Shown here piece by piece: positions 1 through 10,500 of a stretch of DNA of 64,000 nucleotides. The stretch covers positions 1 to 64,000 of the forward strand of contig NZ_JABTEL010000006.1 of assembly GCF_013285155.1 (NCBI RefSeq), read 5' to 3'. The notes under the pieces were generated by a model. That model was not told the DNA's origin. It was given only the letters and a program-made list of their open reading frames with translations, and searched no databases. Made by a program: the position numbers and the translations under genes. Within the stretch, counting starts at the first letter, position 1. Every line of letters begins with the position of its first letter. The stretch is from Winogradskyella undariae (GTDB lineage: Bacteria > Bacteroidota > Bacteroidia > Flavobacteriales > Flavobacteriaceae).

Positions 1-1259
1 GTTGTGATTGAAGCACCAGGGTTTAATTGAGTTCCACCACCATTTGTTGCTGTGAAATAATTTCCGTTAGTTAAAGTTGGTAAAATGTACTCAGAACATA
101 CAGTTTGATTCGCAATCGTATCAACCTCAGGTGCGTCAATAATTAATTGAGCAGCATCTGTAATTAAAGTACAAGATGTTGTTGTGATTTCACAATAATA
201 TTGACTTCCATCTAAAGTTGCAGAACTATTAGCTACGGTTAAAGTATTTGTTTGAGTTCCTGAATAAGTGCCATTATTGGTGAGGTTTACCCAGTTTCCT
301 GAAATATTAAGAGTTTTCCATTGAAATGTAGCCGTACCAGAATCTTCTGTAGTTAAAAAAGTAGCCGTTCCATTTTCGCAAATTGTTTGTGAAGTTGGAT
401 GTGTTATCATTGGTGTGTTATCTGGAATAGGATCTGCAGTATGTGATCCTAAATCAGAACAGTTTTCATTTGAATTAATAGACCAATCATTAATATCGTA
501 AGTCGTTTGTGGTATTGGTGCATCTGCATTTCTTATAACCGTATAACCTCTTTCATTGGGTGAATTTACAACATCGATTAGAACTCCATTTTTTAAGAGT
601 TCAAATTCGTCATTATCATTAATTCCTGTAGTTATATAAAAATCAACACTTAAAGGAGAACATTCTGAGCCGCTTCCCATTTGAATAACAAATGTGCTTA
701 AAGGAGGAATTGTTCCTGTAATTTCATCGAAAGTATTATTAGGAGCCGGATTGCCTACATCTCCATATCTAAGTATAACATAAGTGCCATCAATTACAAC
801 AGGAGAATTAGTTGGATTGTAAAGTTCTATAACTGCATAACTTCCACTAAAAGCATCATAAATTTCAGAAATATAAATTTCAGCAGTCGTACAATCGGAT
901 TCTAAAACAGTAAAGTCTGATGACGAATTTCCTGTACAACCACCATTACTTAAAATAGATATATTTGAAGTGCTTGAGGCTCCCGTTGGTATAATTGCTG
1001 TGATTTGAGAATCATCTATAATTGTAAAAGTGGTGCCAATTCCATCAATATAAACAGTATTGGCATCATTAAAATTGCTACCGCTAATCGTAATTAATGT
1101 GCTTTCTGGTCCTGTTGTAGGATTAAAAGTATTAACTATTGGAGCCGGACAAAGAGTATTTTCTTCTAACGCTTTTTTGTCTGTTGTAGCATACGCCGTT
1201 GTAGAAAAAAATAGACACAAGGCGTATATGCAGCAAATTAATAAATTAATACGTTTCAT
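1..1259 (-). CDS. T9SS-type secreted protein with TIG and lamin-tail domains (C-terminus outside window)
   Basis: Open reading frame from an ATG at 1259 that runs off the left edge, so only about 419 N-terminal residues are seen. It starts with a signal-peptide-like stretch (MKRINLLICCIYALCLFFST). A TIG/IPT-like domain follows (about residues 40-115, with GPESTLITISGSNF), then a lamin-tail-like domain (about 120-270, with AEIYISEIYD and VIELYNPTN) and an Ig-like domain (about 285-370, with QTICENGTATF and YYCEITT). The order matches the N-terminal half of the gene just upstream on the same strand, 34 bp away, so the two are paralogues and probably co-transcribed. A T9SS sorting domain is expected beyond the window but is not seen. 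Role inferred: exported surface or adhesin-like protein. Confidence 0.8.
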   Translation of the reverse strand, partial: MKRINLLICCIYALCLFFSTTAYATTDKKALEENTLCPAPIVNTFNPTTGPESTLITISGSNFNDANTVYIDGIGTTFTIIDDSQITAIIPTGASSTSNISILSNGGCTGNSSSDFTVLESDCTTAEIYISEIYDAFSGSYAVIELYNPTNSPVVIDGTYVILRYGDVGNPAPNNTFDEITGTIPPLSTFVIQMGSGSECSPLSVDFYITTGINDNDEFELLKNGVLIDVVNSPNERGYTVIRNADAPIPQTTYDINDWSINSNENCSDLGSHTADPIPDNTPMITHPTSQTICENGTATFLTTEDSGTATFQWKTLNISGNWVNLTNNGTYSGTQTNTLTVANSSATLDGSQYYCEITTTSCTLITDAAQLIIDAPEVDTIANQTVCSEYILPTLTNGNYFTATNGGGTQLNPGASIT

Positions 1260-1293
1260 TATTTTAAGTTAGGAGTGAGAAAATAATTAGAGG

Positions 1294-4200
1294 TTATTTA
1301 TTTAGATAAACCCAACCTGTAAGAGGTTTAGATTCCGTATTAGGTTCGTTTAAGTATAACACGTAGAAATAAGTTCCTACGGGTAGAACTTTATCGGTTT
1401 TCATTAAACCTTTGTTAGCTTTTCCGTACCATTTGTTATTATTGTTTCCTATAAAAATTAAAGTTCCATAGCGGTTGTAAACTTCTAATTTATGGTTAGG
1501 ATAAACATCATATAACCCCTGAATATTAAACCAATCGTTTTTATTATCATTATTTGGTGAAAAGCCTTGAGGTATAATTAATTCTTCAGCAATAGTTGAG
1601 ATTTCAAAATCTAGAGATTTAATTATACACCCATTAGAATCTTGCACATATAAAGTATGAATTCCTTCAGAAATATAAGAAATCACATGATCTGTTTGAA
1701 AGCTTGAATTATCTATAGCATATTCATAATTAACAGAAGTGTCAGCCATTGTTATAGTGATTGTGTCTTCATTTATTTCAATATTTGAATCACTAAGCGT
1801 AAAATCTACAGAAGGATAAATCGTAATGTTAAAACTACTTTCGCTAGTACAAGTATTTGGAGTTGTACCAACTTCATTGTAAATATAGATTGTTTGTGAG
1901 GTTGTTATTGTTTCTCCTGCATTAAGTAATATTCCTGTTCCGTTAGTTCCTGTGTAATAGTTTCCATTTGTTAAAGCTGGTAATATAAATTCTGAACAAA
2001 TTGATACATCATTAAGTGTATTTACTTCAGGATTTAAAACTAGAAGTTGAGCAGCATTAGAAACAAGATTACAACTGTCAGATGAAATGATACAATAATA
2101 CTGCAATCCATTAAAGTCTGCTGGTATATCTGTTATGGTTAAAGTATTTGTTGTGGCACCAGAATAATTACTGTTGTCAGTAACGTTTATCCAGTTTCCT
2201 GAATTATCTAATACTAGCCATTGGTAAGTATTAGTACCAGAATTTACAGAAACAGAAAACGTAGCGGTATTGTTTTCGCAAATTTCTTGATTATTAGGTT
2301 GTGTAATCTCAGGTGTTGTAGAACTACTATTATCAGCTGTGTGAACTCCTAAATCAGAACAATCTTCAGTTTCTAAAAATAACCATTCACTTGAAATATA
2401 TGTTGTACTTGGTGCAGAGGCATCAGCATTTCTTATAAAGGTGTAACCTTTGTCTTCTGCCGTATACATAACATCAATCGTGGTGCCGTTTTTAACTAAT
2501 TTAATTTCGTCATCTTCATTAATTCCTGTGCTAAAACTAACATCTGTAGATAATACACCACAAGGATTTCCCGTACCACCCATTTCAATTATATAAGTAC
2601 TAAGTGGAGCTATTGAACCTGTTAGGGGGATTGTATTACTAGGAGCAGCATTACCAATATCACCAAAACGTTGTATTTCGTAATTAGTATCTACGGTAAT
2701 TGTTGTGTTTGTTGGATTATAAATTTCTATAACTCCGTAAGCACCAGAAACGGCATCGTAAACTTCTGAAATATAAATTTCATAGGCAACGTTACAATCT
2801 GAATCTAATACCGTAAAATCTGATAATGAATCTCCCGAACAGCCTTCATTACTAAAAACAGAAATTTGAGAAGAATTTGCAGCTCCTATAGGTACAATTG
2901 CTGTTATCTGAGAATCATTAATGATTGTATAAGCAGTGTTAATTCCACCAATAGAAACAGAATTGGTATCATTAAAATTGCTACCATTAATAGTGATTAA
3001 GGTGTTTTCTGGCCCACTTGTAGGATTAAAAGTATCTACATTTGGAGTTCCTGAGATGGTTATTTCAAAACTACTTTCGTTAGTACAGATATTGGGAGTT
3101 GTACCAACTTCATTATAAATATAAATTGTTTGAGAAGTTGTTATTGTTTCTCCAGCATTCAGTTGAGTTCCTGTTCCATTAGTTCCTGTAAAATAATTAC
3201 CATCTGTTAAAGTGGGTAATGTAAATTCTGAACAAACGGATACGTTAGGCAGTGTGTCTACATCTATAGTTCCTGAAATAGTGATTTCAAAACTACTTTC
3301 GTTAGTACAAATATTAGGAGCCGTACCAACTTCATTATAAATATAGATTGTTTGTGAAGTTGCAATTGCATCATTTGCAAAAAGAGGGGTCCCTGTTCCG
3401 TTAATTCCTGTAAAATAATTACCGTCAATTAAAGTTGGTAAAATATATTGGTAACACACAGTTTGATTAGATAGTGTGTCAACATCTGGGTTAGAAACTA
3501 AAAGTTGAACCGCATTAGAAACTAAATTACAATCTGATGAGGTAATGATACAATAGTATTGATTATTATCAAAGCTTTCAGGGGTATTTGTAACCGTTAA
3601 AGTATTTGTTGTTGCACCAGAATAATTACTGTTATTAGTAACATTTACCCAATTTCCTGAATTTTCTAATACAAGCCATTGGTAATTATAAGAACCAGAA
3701 TCTACAGAAACAGAAAACGTAGCAGTATTGTTTTCGCAAATTTCTTGATTATTAGGTTGTGTTAAATTTGGTGTTGTTGTAGAACTGTTGTTTGCTGTGT
3801 GTACTCCTAAATCAGTACAATCTTCAGTTTCTAAATATAACCATTCGCTAGGTGTATATGTTGTACTTGGTGCAGAAGCATCAGCATTTCTTATAAAGGT
3901 GTAACCTCTATCTTCAGCGGTATGCATAACATCAATGGAGGTACCGTTTTTAACTAATCTAATTTCGTCATCTTCATTAATTCCTGTACTAAAACTAACA
4001 TCTGTAGATAATACACCACAAGAATTTCCATTACCACCCATTTCAATAATATAGGTGCTAAGTGGCGCTATTAAACCTGTTAACGGAATTGTATTACTTG
4101 GAGCAGCATTACCAATATCACCAAAACGTTGTATTTCGTAATTAGTATCTACGTTAATTGTTGAGTTTGTTGGGTTATAAATCTCTATAACTCCGTAAGC

Positions 4201-4617
4201 ACCAGAAACGGCATCATAAACTTCTGATATATAAATTTCATCGGCAACGTTACATTCAGAACTCATTAAAGTAAAACTATTAGGTGCTGTTGCAGAACAT
4301 CCTCCATTAGTTGTGAGTGTTATATTGGTATTGTTAGAAACTCCAGAAGGAACATTAATAGTGATTTCAGAATCATTAATTATTGTGAAATTAGCATTTA
4401 TACCATCGAAATCTACAGTTGTTACAGTTGTGAAATCTGTTCCATTTAGTGTGATTTCAGTGTTCTCTGGTCCACTAAAAGGGCTCATTGTATTTATTGT
4501 TGGAGCCGGGCAAGTCACATTTTTGGTATTATAAGTTCTGTGATTTGTAGTGTTAGTTAAAAAATAACCGTTTAAAATTAGGACAAGAGGTAATAGTAAA
4601 AAGATATGTTTTTTCAT
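1294..4617 (-). CDS. T9SS type B sorting-domain protein with duplicated TIG / lamin-tail / Ig modules
   Basis: This 1107-residue protein begins with a signal peptide (MKKHIFLLLPLVLILNGYFL). A cassette follows: TIG (about 40-118), lamin-tail (122-272) and Ig-like (285-373). Two short repeats containing TSQTIYIYNEVGT come next (about 376-523). The TIG, lamin-tail and Ig set then appears again (about 527-870), followed by a third copy of the short repeat. The last 95 or so residues are a gliding-motility-associated C-terminal domain (type B T9SS signal, CHU_C family): GFSPNNDNKNDWFNIQGLYD, then NRYGTLIF, ending GWVYLNK. By family knowledge such proteins cross the outer membrane through the T9SS and stay at the surface or are released. 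The lamin-tail copies are nearly identical at DNA level (about 2343-2800 and 3800-4260), which indicates recent internal duplication. A TACTTTTG promoter box lies 23 bp before the start. Confidence 0.9.
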   Translation of the reverse strand: MKKHIFLLLPLVLILNGYFLTNTTNHRTYNTKNVTCPAPTINTMSPFSGPENTEITLNGTDFTTVTTVDFDGINANFTIINDSEITINVPSGVSNNTNITLTTNGGCSATAPNSFTLMSSECNVADEIYISEVYDAVSGAYGVIEIYNPTNSTINVDTNYEIQRFGDIGNAAPSNTIPLTGLIAPLSTYIIEMGGNGNSCGVLSTDVSFSTGINEDDEIRLVKNGTSIDVMHTAEDRGYTFIRNADASAPSTTYTPSEWLYLETEDCTDLGVHTANNSSTTTPNLTQPNNQEICENNTATFSVSVDSGSYNYQWLVLENSGNWVNVTNNSNYSGATTNTLTVTNTPESFDNNQYYCIITSSDCNLVSNAVQLLVSNPDVDTLSNQTVCYQYILPTLIDGNYFTGINGTGTPLFANDAIATSQTIYIYNEVGTAPNICTNESSFEITISGTIDVDTLPNVSVCSEFTLPTLTDGNYFTGTNGTGTQLNAGETITTSQTIYIYNEVGTTPNICTNESSFEITISGTPNVDTFNPTSGPENTLITINGSNFNDTNSVSIGGINTAYTIINDSQITAIVPIGAANSSQISVFSNEGCSGDSLSDFTVLDSDCNVAYEIYISEVYDAVSGAYGVIEIYNPTNTTITVDTNYEIQRFGDIGNAAPSNTIPLTGSIAPLSTYIIEMGGTGNPCGVLSTDVSFSTGINEDDEIKLVKNGTTIDVMYTAEDKGYTFIRNADASAPSTTYISSEWLFLETEDCSDLGVHTADNSSSTTPEITQPNNQEICENNTATFSVSVNSGTNTYQWLVLDNSGNWINVTDNSNYSGATTNTLTITDIPADFNGLQYYCIISSDSCNLVSNAAQLLVLNPEVNTLNDVSICSEFILPALTNGNYYTGTNGTGILLNAGETITTSQTIYIYNEVGTTPNTCTSESSFNITIYPSVDFTLSDSNIEINEDTITITMADTSVNYEYAIDNSSFQTDHVISYISEGIHTLYVQDSNGCIIKSLDFEISTIAEELIIPQGFSPNNDNKNDWFNIQGLYDVYPNHKLEVYNRYGTLIFIGNNNNKWYGKANKGLMKTDKVLPVGTYFYVLYLNEPNTESKPLTGWVYLNK

Positions 4618-4640
4618 TAAAAATAGATAAAAATGGTCGG

Positions 4641-4648
4641 CAAAAGTA
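4641..4648 (-). promoter_or_regulatory. Bacteroidota -7 promoter box (TACTTTTG)
   Basis: On the minus strand this reads TACTTTTG, matching TAnnTTTG, 23 bp before the ATG at 4617. No clear -33 TTG was found at the usual spacing. It would drive 4617-1294 and the downstream paralogue. Confidence 0.5.
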
Positions 4649-4852
4649 TATAATTAAAAGCTCCCATTTGTTAAGTAATAGTTACGATAACAGCTTGGCT
4701 AAAGTAAAGGAATTAATAATGTATTTAAAATATGTATTACATAAATAAATGAAAAAATAAGCCTATTAAAAAAAGAAGTTAATGAATAGATTTAGTGAAT
4801 TTTAGAATTTTTTTTTAACATCTTATTTCGTTTTTAGTAAATCTTTGATATG

Positions 4853-4860
4853 TATATTTG
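4853..4860 (+). promoter_or_regulatory. Bacteroidota -7 promoter box (TATATTTG)
   Basis: TATATTTG matches TAnnTTTG and lies 19 bp before the ATG at 4880. It overlaps an in-frame upstream ATG at 4850, which therefore should lie outside the transcript. A TTTCG at 4826-4830 sits 22 bp upstream, where a -33 element would be; it does not match TTTG exactly. Confidence 0.6.
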
Positions 4861-4879
4861 CCTTCCCTTAAAAATAAAA

Positions 4880-7240
4880 ATGAAAGTAAAGAGCATTTCT
4901 CTAATAATAGCCCTTCTATTTACGTTATTGAATTCTGCACAGAATATTTCAGTAGATAGTCAATTATACACACCTCAACAGCTTATTGAAGATATTCTTA
5001 TCGATAGTAACTGTATTGATAATGTTGTTGTTACTAATGTTTCTGGAGGGAATTTTAGTGGTGCAGATCAGAGTTATGGTTTTTTTGATGCCACCGGTAC
5101 TGCTTTTCCTTTTGAAAGTGGATTAGTTTTAAGTACAGGAAGACTTCAAAATGTTCCAGGTCCAAACACAAGTATAAGCGATGATAATGCATCGGGTTGG
5201 GGAGGAGATACCGATTTAGAAAATGCACTTAACGAATCAGGAACTATAAATGCTACAATTTTAGAATTCGATTTTACATCGGTAGCCTCTCAAATTAGTT
5301 TTAGATATATTTTTGCTTCGGAAGAGTACCAGGAAGGAAATTCTAACAGTTGTCTGTATTCTGACTTATTTGGTTTTTTAATTCGTCCTACTTCAGGTAC
5401 AGGTCAAATAGAGTATGAAAATATAGCATTAGTTCCGGATACAAATACGCCTGTTAAAGCAACAACAGTTACACCTGGTGTTTCTGGTAGTTGTCCGCCT
5501 TTAAACGAAACATATTTTGGAAACTATAACGATTCAAATGCACCTATTAACTTTAATGGGCAAACAGCAGTTTTAACAGCAACAGCTAATGTTGTTCCTA
5601 ATGAAACATACCATGTAAAACTTGTTATTGCAGACGAGCAAAACTACAGATATGATTCTGTGGTCTTTTTAGAAGCAGGTAGTTTTCAGTTGTCTACAGA
5701 TATGGGACCTAATCGTTTAATTGCAACACAAAATGCGCTATGTGAAGGTGAAACTTTAGAATTAAGTGTAAACGAATCTGGAACACCTTCTTACGATTGG
5801 TTTAAAGATGGGGTTTTAGTAGATTCTCAACCTAGTGGTTGTATTAATTGTGGTACTTATACAGTAACTGAAGAAGGAACTTATACTGTTGAGGTTGGTT
5901 TGGCTAATGGCTGTGTTTCTTATGGTGAAGTTGTTATAGAGTATTCGCCATTACCTGTTGTGTCTGACGCTGTTTTAATTGAATGTGATATAAATCAAGA
6001 TGGATTAACGACCTTTAATTTATTTGAAGCTTCAGCTGATATTACCAATAATGATAATGATTTAAATATTAGAGATTTCTTTTTAACAGAAGCAGAAGCT
6101 TTAAGTTATACGAATCCTATTTCTAATCCTCAGAATTTTGATAATTCTGTGGCTTCTCAAATCGTTTATGCATTTGTCATTAATGATGCTAATTGTTATG
6201 AAATTGCAGAGGTAGAACTTCAAACCTCTAATAATATGTTGATCATTCCAGATTTATTAGGTTGTGATGGAGATATTGTCGATGGATTTTCGGATTTTAA
6301 TTTAAGTGATATAGAAGTTGCTATTCAAAATCAAATCCCCTTGGGAGCTTCCTTGGATTTTTATGAAACGGAAGATGATGCATTTAATGAAAGTAATGCG
6401 TTGCCAAATACTTATGAAAATACAACGGTAGATTTTCAAACTATATATGTGAAGGTTAAAAATGGAAATCAATGTTTTAGTATTTCAACTGTAAACTTAA
6501 GTGTGGTTTATACCCCGCTTTTAGAAGCTGATGAAACAGTATATTATTGCACAAATTTATATCCGGAAACCGTTAGAATTTTAGGAGGTGTGCTTAATGA
6601 TTTACCTAATAATTATTATTATGAATGGTTGTTTAATGGTCAATCTACATCAGTAAATACAACATTTAATGAAGTTAATGAAATAGGAGATTATACTGTG
6701 ATTGTAACTGATCCTAATGGATGTTCGTCTAGTAGAATAATTACCGTGAGTCCATCAAGCAGTGCAATTATAGAAAATATTTCGGTTGAAGGAGCGGCGC
6801 CTAACAACACGGTAACGATTAATGTTTCTGGTGATGGTGATTATGAGTTTGCTTTAGATGATGTTAATGGTGATTACCAGCAGAGTAATGTGTTTACCAA
6901 TCTTAATGAAGGTTTTTATACCGTTTATGTTAAAGATAATAATGGGTGTGAAATTCTTGAACAAGAAATTTCAGTTTTAGGATTCCCAAAATTCTTTACA
7001 CCAAATGCAGATGGAGATTATGATATTTGGACTGTTATTGGTGAGAATCCTCAATTTAGTTTGGTAGAAACTGTTCAAATATTTAATCGCTACGGAAAGC
7101 TAATTACGGTGCTAAATCCGAGCAATCTTGCATGGGATGGTACACTAAATGGTACAGACTTACCGAGTGATGATTATTGGTTTGTAACCCGATTATTAGA
7201 TGGTAAGCAGTATACAGGTCACTTTGCTTTAAAGCGATAG
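4880..7240 (+). CDS. Choice-of-anchor L protein with T9SS type B sorting domain
   Basis: From the ATG at 4880 the protein has 786 residues. I prefer this start to the in-frame ATG at 4850 because it begins directly with a signal peptide (MKVKSISLIIALLFTLLNSA) and because 4850 lies against a promoter box. Residues about 20-265 are a choice-of-anchor L domain (VDSQLYTPQQLIEDIL, GGDTDLENAL, FASEEYQEG, LVIADEQNYRYDSVVFLEAG). An Ig/PKD-like segment and two Asp-rich repeats follow (ECDINQDGLTTFNL and GCDGDIVDGFSDFNL). The C-terminus is a type B T9SS domain (FPKFFTPNADGDYDIW, FNRYGKLI, ending GHFALKR). The N-terminal domain is shared with 7544-12388, which is convergent to it. Likely an exported surface protein; ligand unknown. 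Confidence 0.9.
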   Translation: MKVKSISLIIALLFTLLNSAQNISVDSQLYTPQQLIEDILIDSNCIDNVVVTNVSGGNFSGADQSYGFFDATGTAFPFESGLVLSTGRLQNVPGPNTSISDDNASGWGGDTDLENALNESGTINATILEFDFTSVASQISFRYIFASEEYQEGNSNSCLYSDLFGFLIRPTSGTGQIEYENIALVPDTNTPVKATTVTPGVSGSCPPLNETYFGNYNDSNAPINFNGQTAVLTATANVVPNETYHVKLVIADEQNYRYDSVVFLEAGSFQLSTDMGPNRLIATQNALCEGETLELSVNESGTPSYDWFKDGVLVDSQPSGCINCGTYTVTEEGTYTVEVGLANGCVSYGEVVIEYSPLPVVSDAVLIECDINQDGLTTFNLFEASADITNNDNDLNIRDFFLTEAEALSYTNPISNPQNFDNSVASQIVYAFVINDANCYEIAEVELQTSNNMLIIPDLLGCDGDIVDGFSDFNLSDIEVAIQNQIPLGASLDFYETEDDAFNESNALPNTYENTTVDFQTIYVKVKNGNQCFSISTVNLSVVYTPLLEADETVYYCTNLYPETVRILGGVLNDLPNNYYYEWLFNGQSTSVNTTFNEVNEIGDYTVIVTDPNGCSSSRIITVSPSSSAIIENISVEGAAPNNTVTINVSGDGDYEFALDDVNGDYQQSNVFTNLNEGFYTVYVKDNNGCEILEQEISVLGFPKFFTPNADGDYDIWTVIGENPQFSLVETVQIFNRYGKLITVLNPSNLAWDGTLNGTDLPSDDYWFVTRLLDGKQYTGHFALKR

Positions 7241-7543
7241 ATAATACTGCTATTTTATAATCTAAGTGCTCATTTTAATACAGAGATAAATATTAATTTG
7301 AAATTGTTATTTATATTCTGAACGAGAATGACTTCAAGAGTTAGTCTGTAATTTTAAAAGGGAGACTCTAAATTTAATTGATATAAGAATTGTTTTTACT
7401 ATTATTCAAAGTCATAAAGCCTTATAAGAAAGCTTTATGACTTTGAACAAACATTAGTTTATGTATCGTTAACAATGATATTATCGAAAATATTGGAGTA
7501 TTGAAGTTTATATTTTTTATGATTGATAATCAAATTTGATTAT
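7241..7543. other. Intergenic region between convergent T9SS genes
   Basis: About 300 bp with no credible coding region. The only clear structure is the 15-bp inverted repeat at 7406-7446. The rest is AT-rich without recognisable motifs. Confidence 0.6.
7406..7446. terminator. Perfect 15-bp stem-loop between convergent genes
   Basis: The arms at 7406-7420 and 7432-7446 are perfectly complementary around an 11-nt loop. The position between two convergent stop codons suggests a bidirectional terminator. Neither side has a strong T-run, so this is inference. Confidence 0.5.
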
Positions 7544-10500
7544 CTAATGCTTCAATGTAAAATGTCCTTTAACTTCAAAAGCAATTGATCCTCTTTTTAT
7601 TTCAGCAATATACCAATAGTCACTAGTTGGCATTCTTTGTCCGTTGTAATAGCCATCCCAACCCGGTGATGTAGAAGTTAATTGCTTCATGCGTTTTCCA
7701 TAACGGTCAAAAATATTAATTATAGTTCCCGGTATTGTTTCAATACCTATAATATGCCAAGTGTCAAAATCACCATCTGCATTTGGCGTAAAGAACTTAG
7801 GGATATCGACTACTAAAACGTCTTTAGTAATATTAGCACACCCATTTAAATCTATAATGGTAACGGTATGGTATCCCATAGCTACATTGTTGAAAAAGTT
7901 TGATTCTTGAGGTTCTAAATCATCTAATTGATAAAGGTAATTTCCTATTCCACTTACAGTAACAGTAATATTATTTGGGTCTGAAAAATCGAGAACCTCT
8001 GTTGTTTCTATGGTTGCTGTTTCAGACTCGGTAACTCCAAAATATTTTGTGCTTTCACAACCTGATTGCGTTGTGACTGTTACCCAATAATTACCAATAA
8101 CTGTAATGTCTATCTCAGGTGTTGTTTCTCCTGTAGACCACAGGTACGAATCTGTTGAGTAATTAGTATTTGCAGATACTAATAAAGGCAGATTATCGAT
8201 ACAAATAACTTGGTTATCAAGATCGATTATAGGTAAAGGATTTATAGTTACAGAGAATGAAGTAATACTATAACATCCTGTTGTGTTATTTGTTATACGA
8301 GCGTAGATAATTTCACTATCATAAGCTATGTAATCTGTATCTAATTCCGAATTATTTTCGTTTGCTTGAAGTTCTGTATTGTGATAAGTAACGGTAAATA
8401 AATTAGGGTTTTGACCACCTAAAATACTTGAGTTTTGTTGAGTTAAATCGAAATCTAAAAGACCATCAAAGTCATCATCACATGCTATTAAATTGTTTGG
8501 TTGATTTGCTATTGGCAATGGCACAATTTTTAAATTAAATTCATAATACATTGTACAATGTGTAGTGCTGTATTCTGCTCTTACAAACAAGGTGTCATTA
8601 TTGGTTTGGTAGGTGTAATTAGTGTCTAAAGCATTTGTATTTGCTTTGGCATCTGTTTCGTTAGAAAAATAACTAAATAATACGTTGTATGTAACATCTG
8701 TTGCTATTGGATTAATTTCAGTTAAATCAACAGTATTAGTATCATTTGCACAGGCTGTATAGTTTTGGAAATCATTAATAATAGGAGGTTGGTTTACAAT
8801 TAACTCTATTGGAAGCGCAACATAACAGTTAGAGATTGAATTTGAAACTCTCATATAAACCGTCTGTGGGTTTGATACGTTTGAATAATTATTAGGATCA
8901 GTAATAGGATTACTTTCAGTTTCAGAATCTTCAAAATTAGCATAATAAGCAATAACAATATTTTGTTGTCTTACATCTAAAACATTAGCCTCAGCAACAG
9001 TTAAATCAAAAGGAAGAATACCGTCAGTATCATTATCACATTCTATGATTGGGTCTACAGTACTAACATCAGGAACAGAAAATACGTTAATTACAAATGA
9101 CGTTATAGATTGACAAAGAGAACCATTATCTATATTTACATAGATTTGTTGAGGATTAACAATGTTCTCATATTCCATAGGTAATGCATTCGTGTTATTT
9201 ATAGCATCATTTTCAGAAGTATAGAATGTTACGTTTTCTATATCTGGAATACCTGCAGATATTTCTTCAGCTTTAATAGAAAAATCAAAAACTGAAGATC
9301 CATTATTTGAAACATCATCACACACAAGCCAATCTGTTGGTTCGTTATATATTGGGTTTGTTCCAACTTCAATAGAGAAAGAAGCGGTTGTGTAACAAGA
9401 TTCATCAGTTAGATTATCAACCCTAACATAGATGTTTTGCGGGTTACTAATATTTTGATAAATACTTGTTTTATCTATAGCATTGGTTTTGTTGTTTGCA
9501 TCAGTTGGGTTTAGGTAATAACTCACGTCTTTTCCTATTTGTGTATCTAGAGCTTCTGCATCTTTATTTTCAAAAATAAATTCTCCTATACCATCTGATG
9601 CATTTTCACAGTAAATATAATCTTCAATATAGTTAGATAAATCGCCAATATAAGGTAATGTATTTACTATAATATCTAATTCTTCAATAGTAAAACATCC
9701 CGTACTTGCGTTTTCTACACGCATAAAAACTATTTCTGTTTGTGCATCATAATTCGCAATGTTAGTTATTTCGTTTGTGCCAGATTGTGCATCTAATAGG
9801 TTATTGTAAAAACTTGTATTACGGTTTGGGGTTGTTAGAACTGAATTAGGAATACTATTATTTAAATTAATTTGAGATATTCCATCTCTATCAGCATCAC
9901 ATATTATAATATCAGCTGGTTTTTCACTCTCAGGAGCTGGTAAAACTGTAACTTCAAAAGAATTATAATCATAACAGCCTGTTTCAGAAAATGTAATTCT
10001 AGGAAATAAGGTGAAAGGATTAGTAATGTTTGTGTAAGAATTAGGTAACACATTTGTATTATTTATAGCATCTTGTTCTGTTAAGAAATAAGTGACTTCA
10101 TAACCTTCTTCATCATTTGTAACGTCTCCACTTAAAACGGATAAATCTGTTGTTGTAAATCCGTCTTGGTCTTCATCACAAATTGTTAGGTTAATTACAG
10201 ATTCAAATTGAATAATTGGGTATAAGATTAAATCAAATTGTGCAACTTCAGAACATGTTAAATTTTCTAATGTGATGTATATAGTTTGCGGATCACTTGT
10301 AGAACTATAGGATACAGAAGCATCAATAGGGTTAATTCCGTTGTCTCTATCATTTTCACTTTCATAGTATGTAATCTCAACATCTGGTAATAAGTTAATA
10401 ATACCTACCGAAATATCATCAAAAATAAAATCTTCAGTACCATCATCACCAATATCACAAGCGCTTATATCTCTAATGTTTGTAGCGGTTAATAAGAGAT

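Noticed and set aside
1060..1272. 70-residue plus-strand frame
   Set aside because: Lies antisense over the start of the partial T9SS gene, which has a signal peptide and domain motifs.
4850..4880. Upstream ATG as the start of the choice-of-anchor L gene
   Set aside because: It overlaps a promoter box and would put ten extra residues before the signal peptide.
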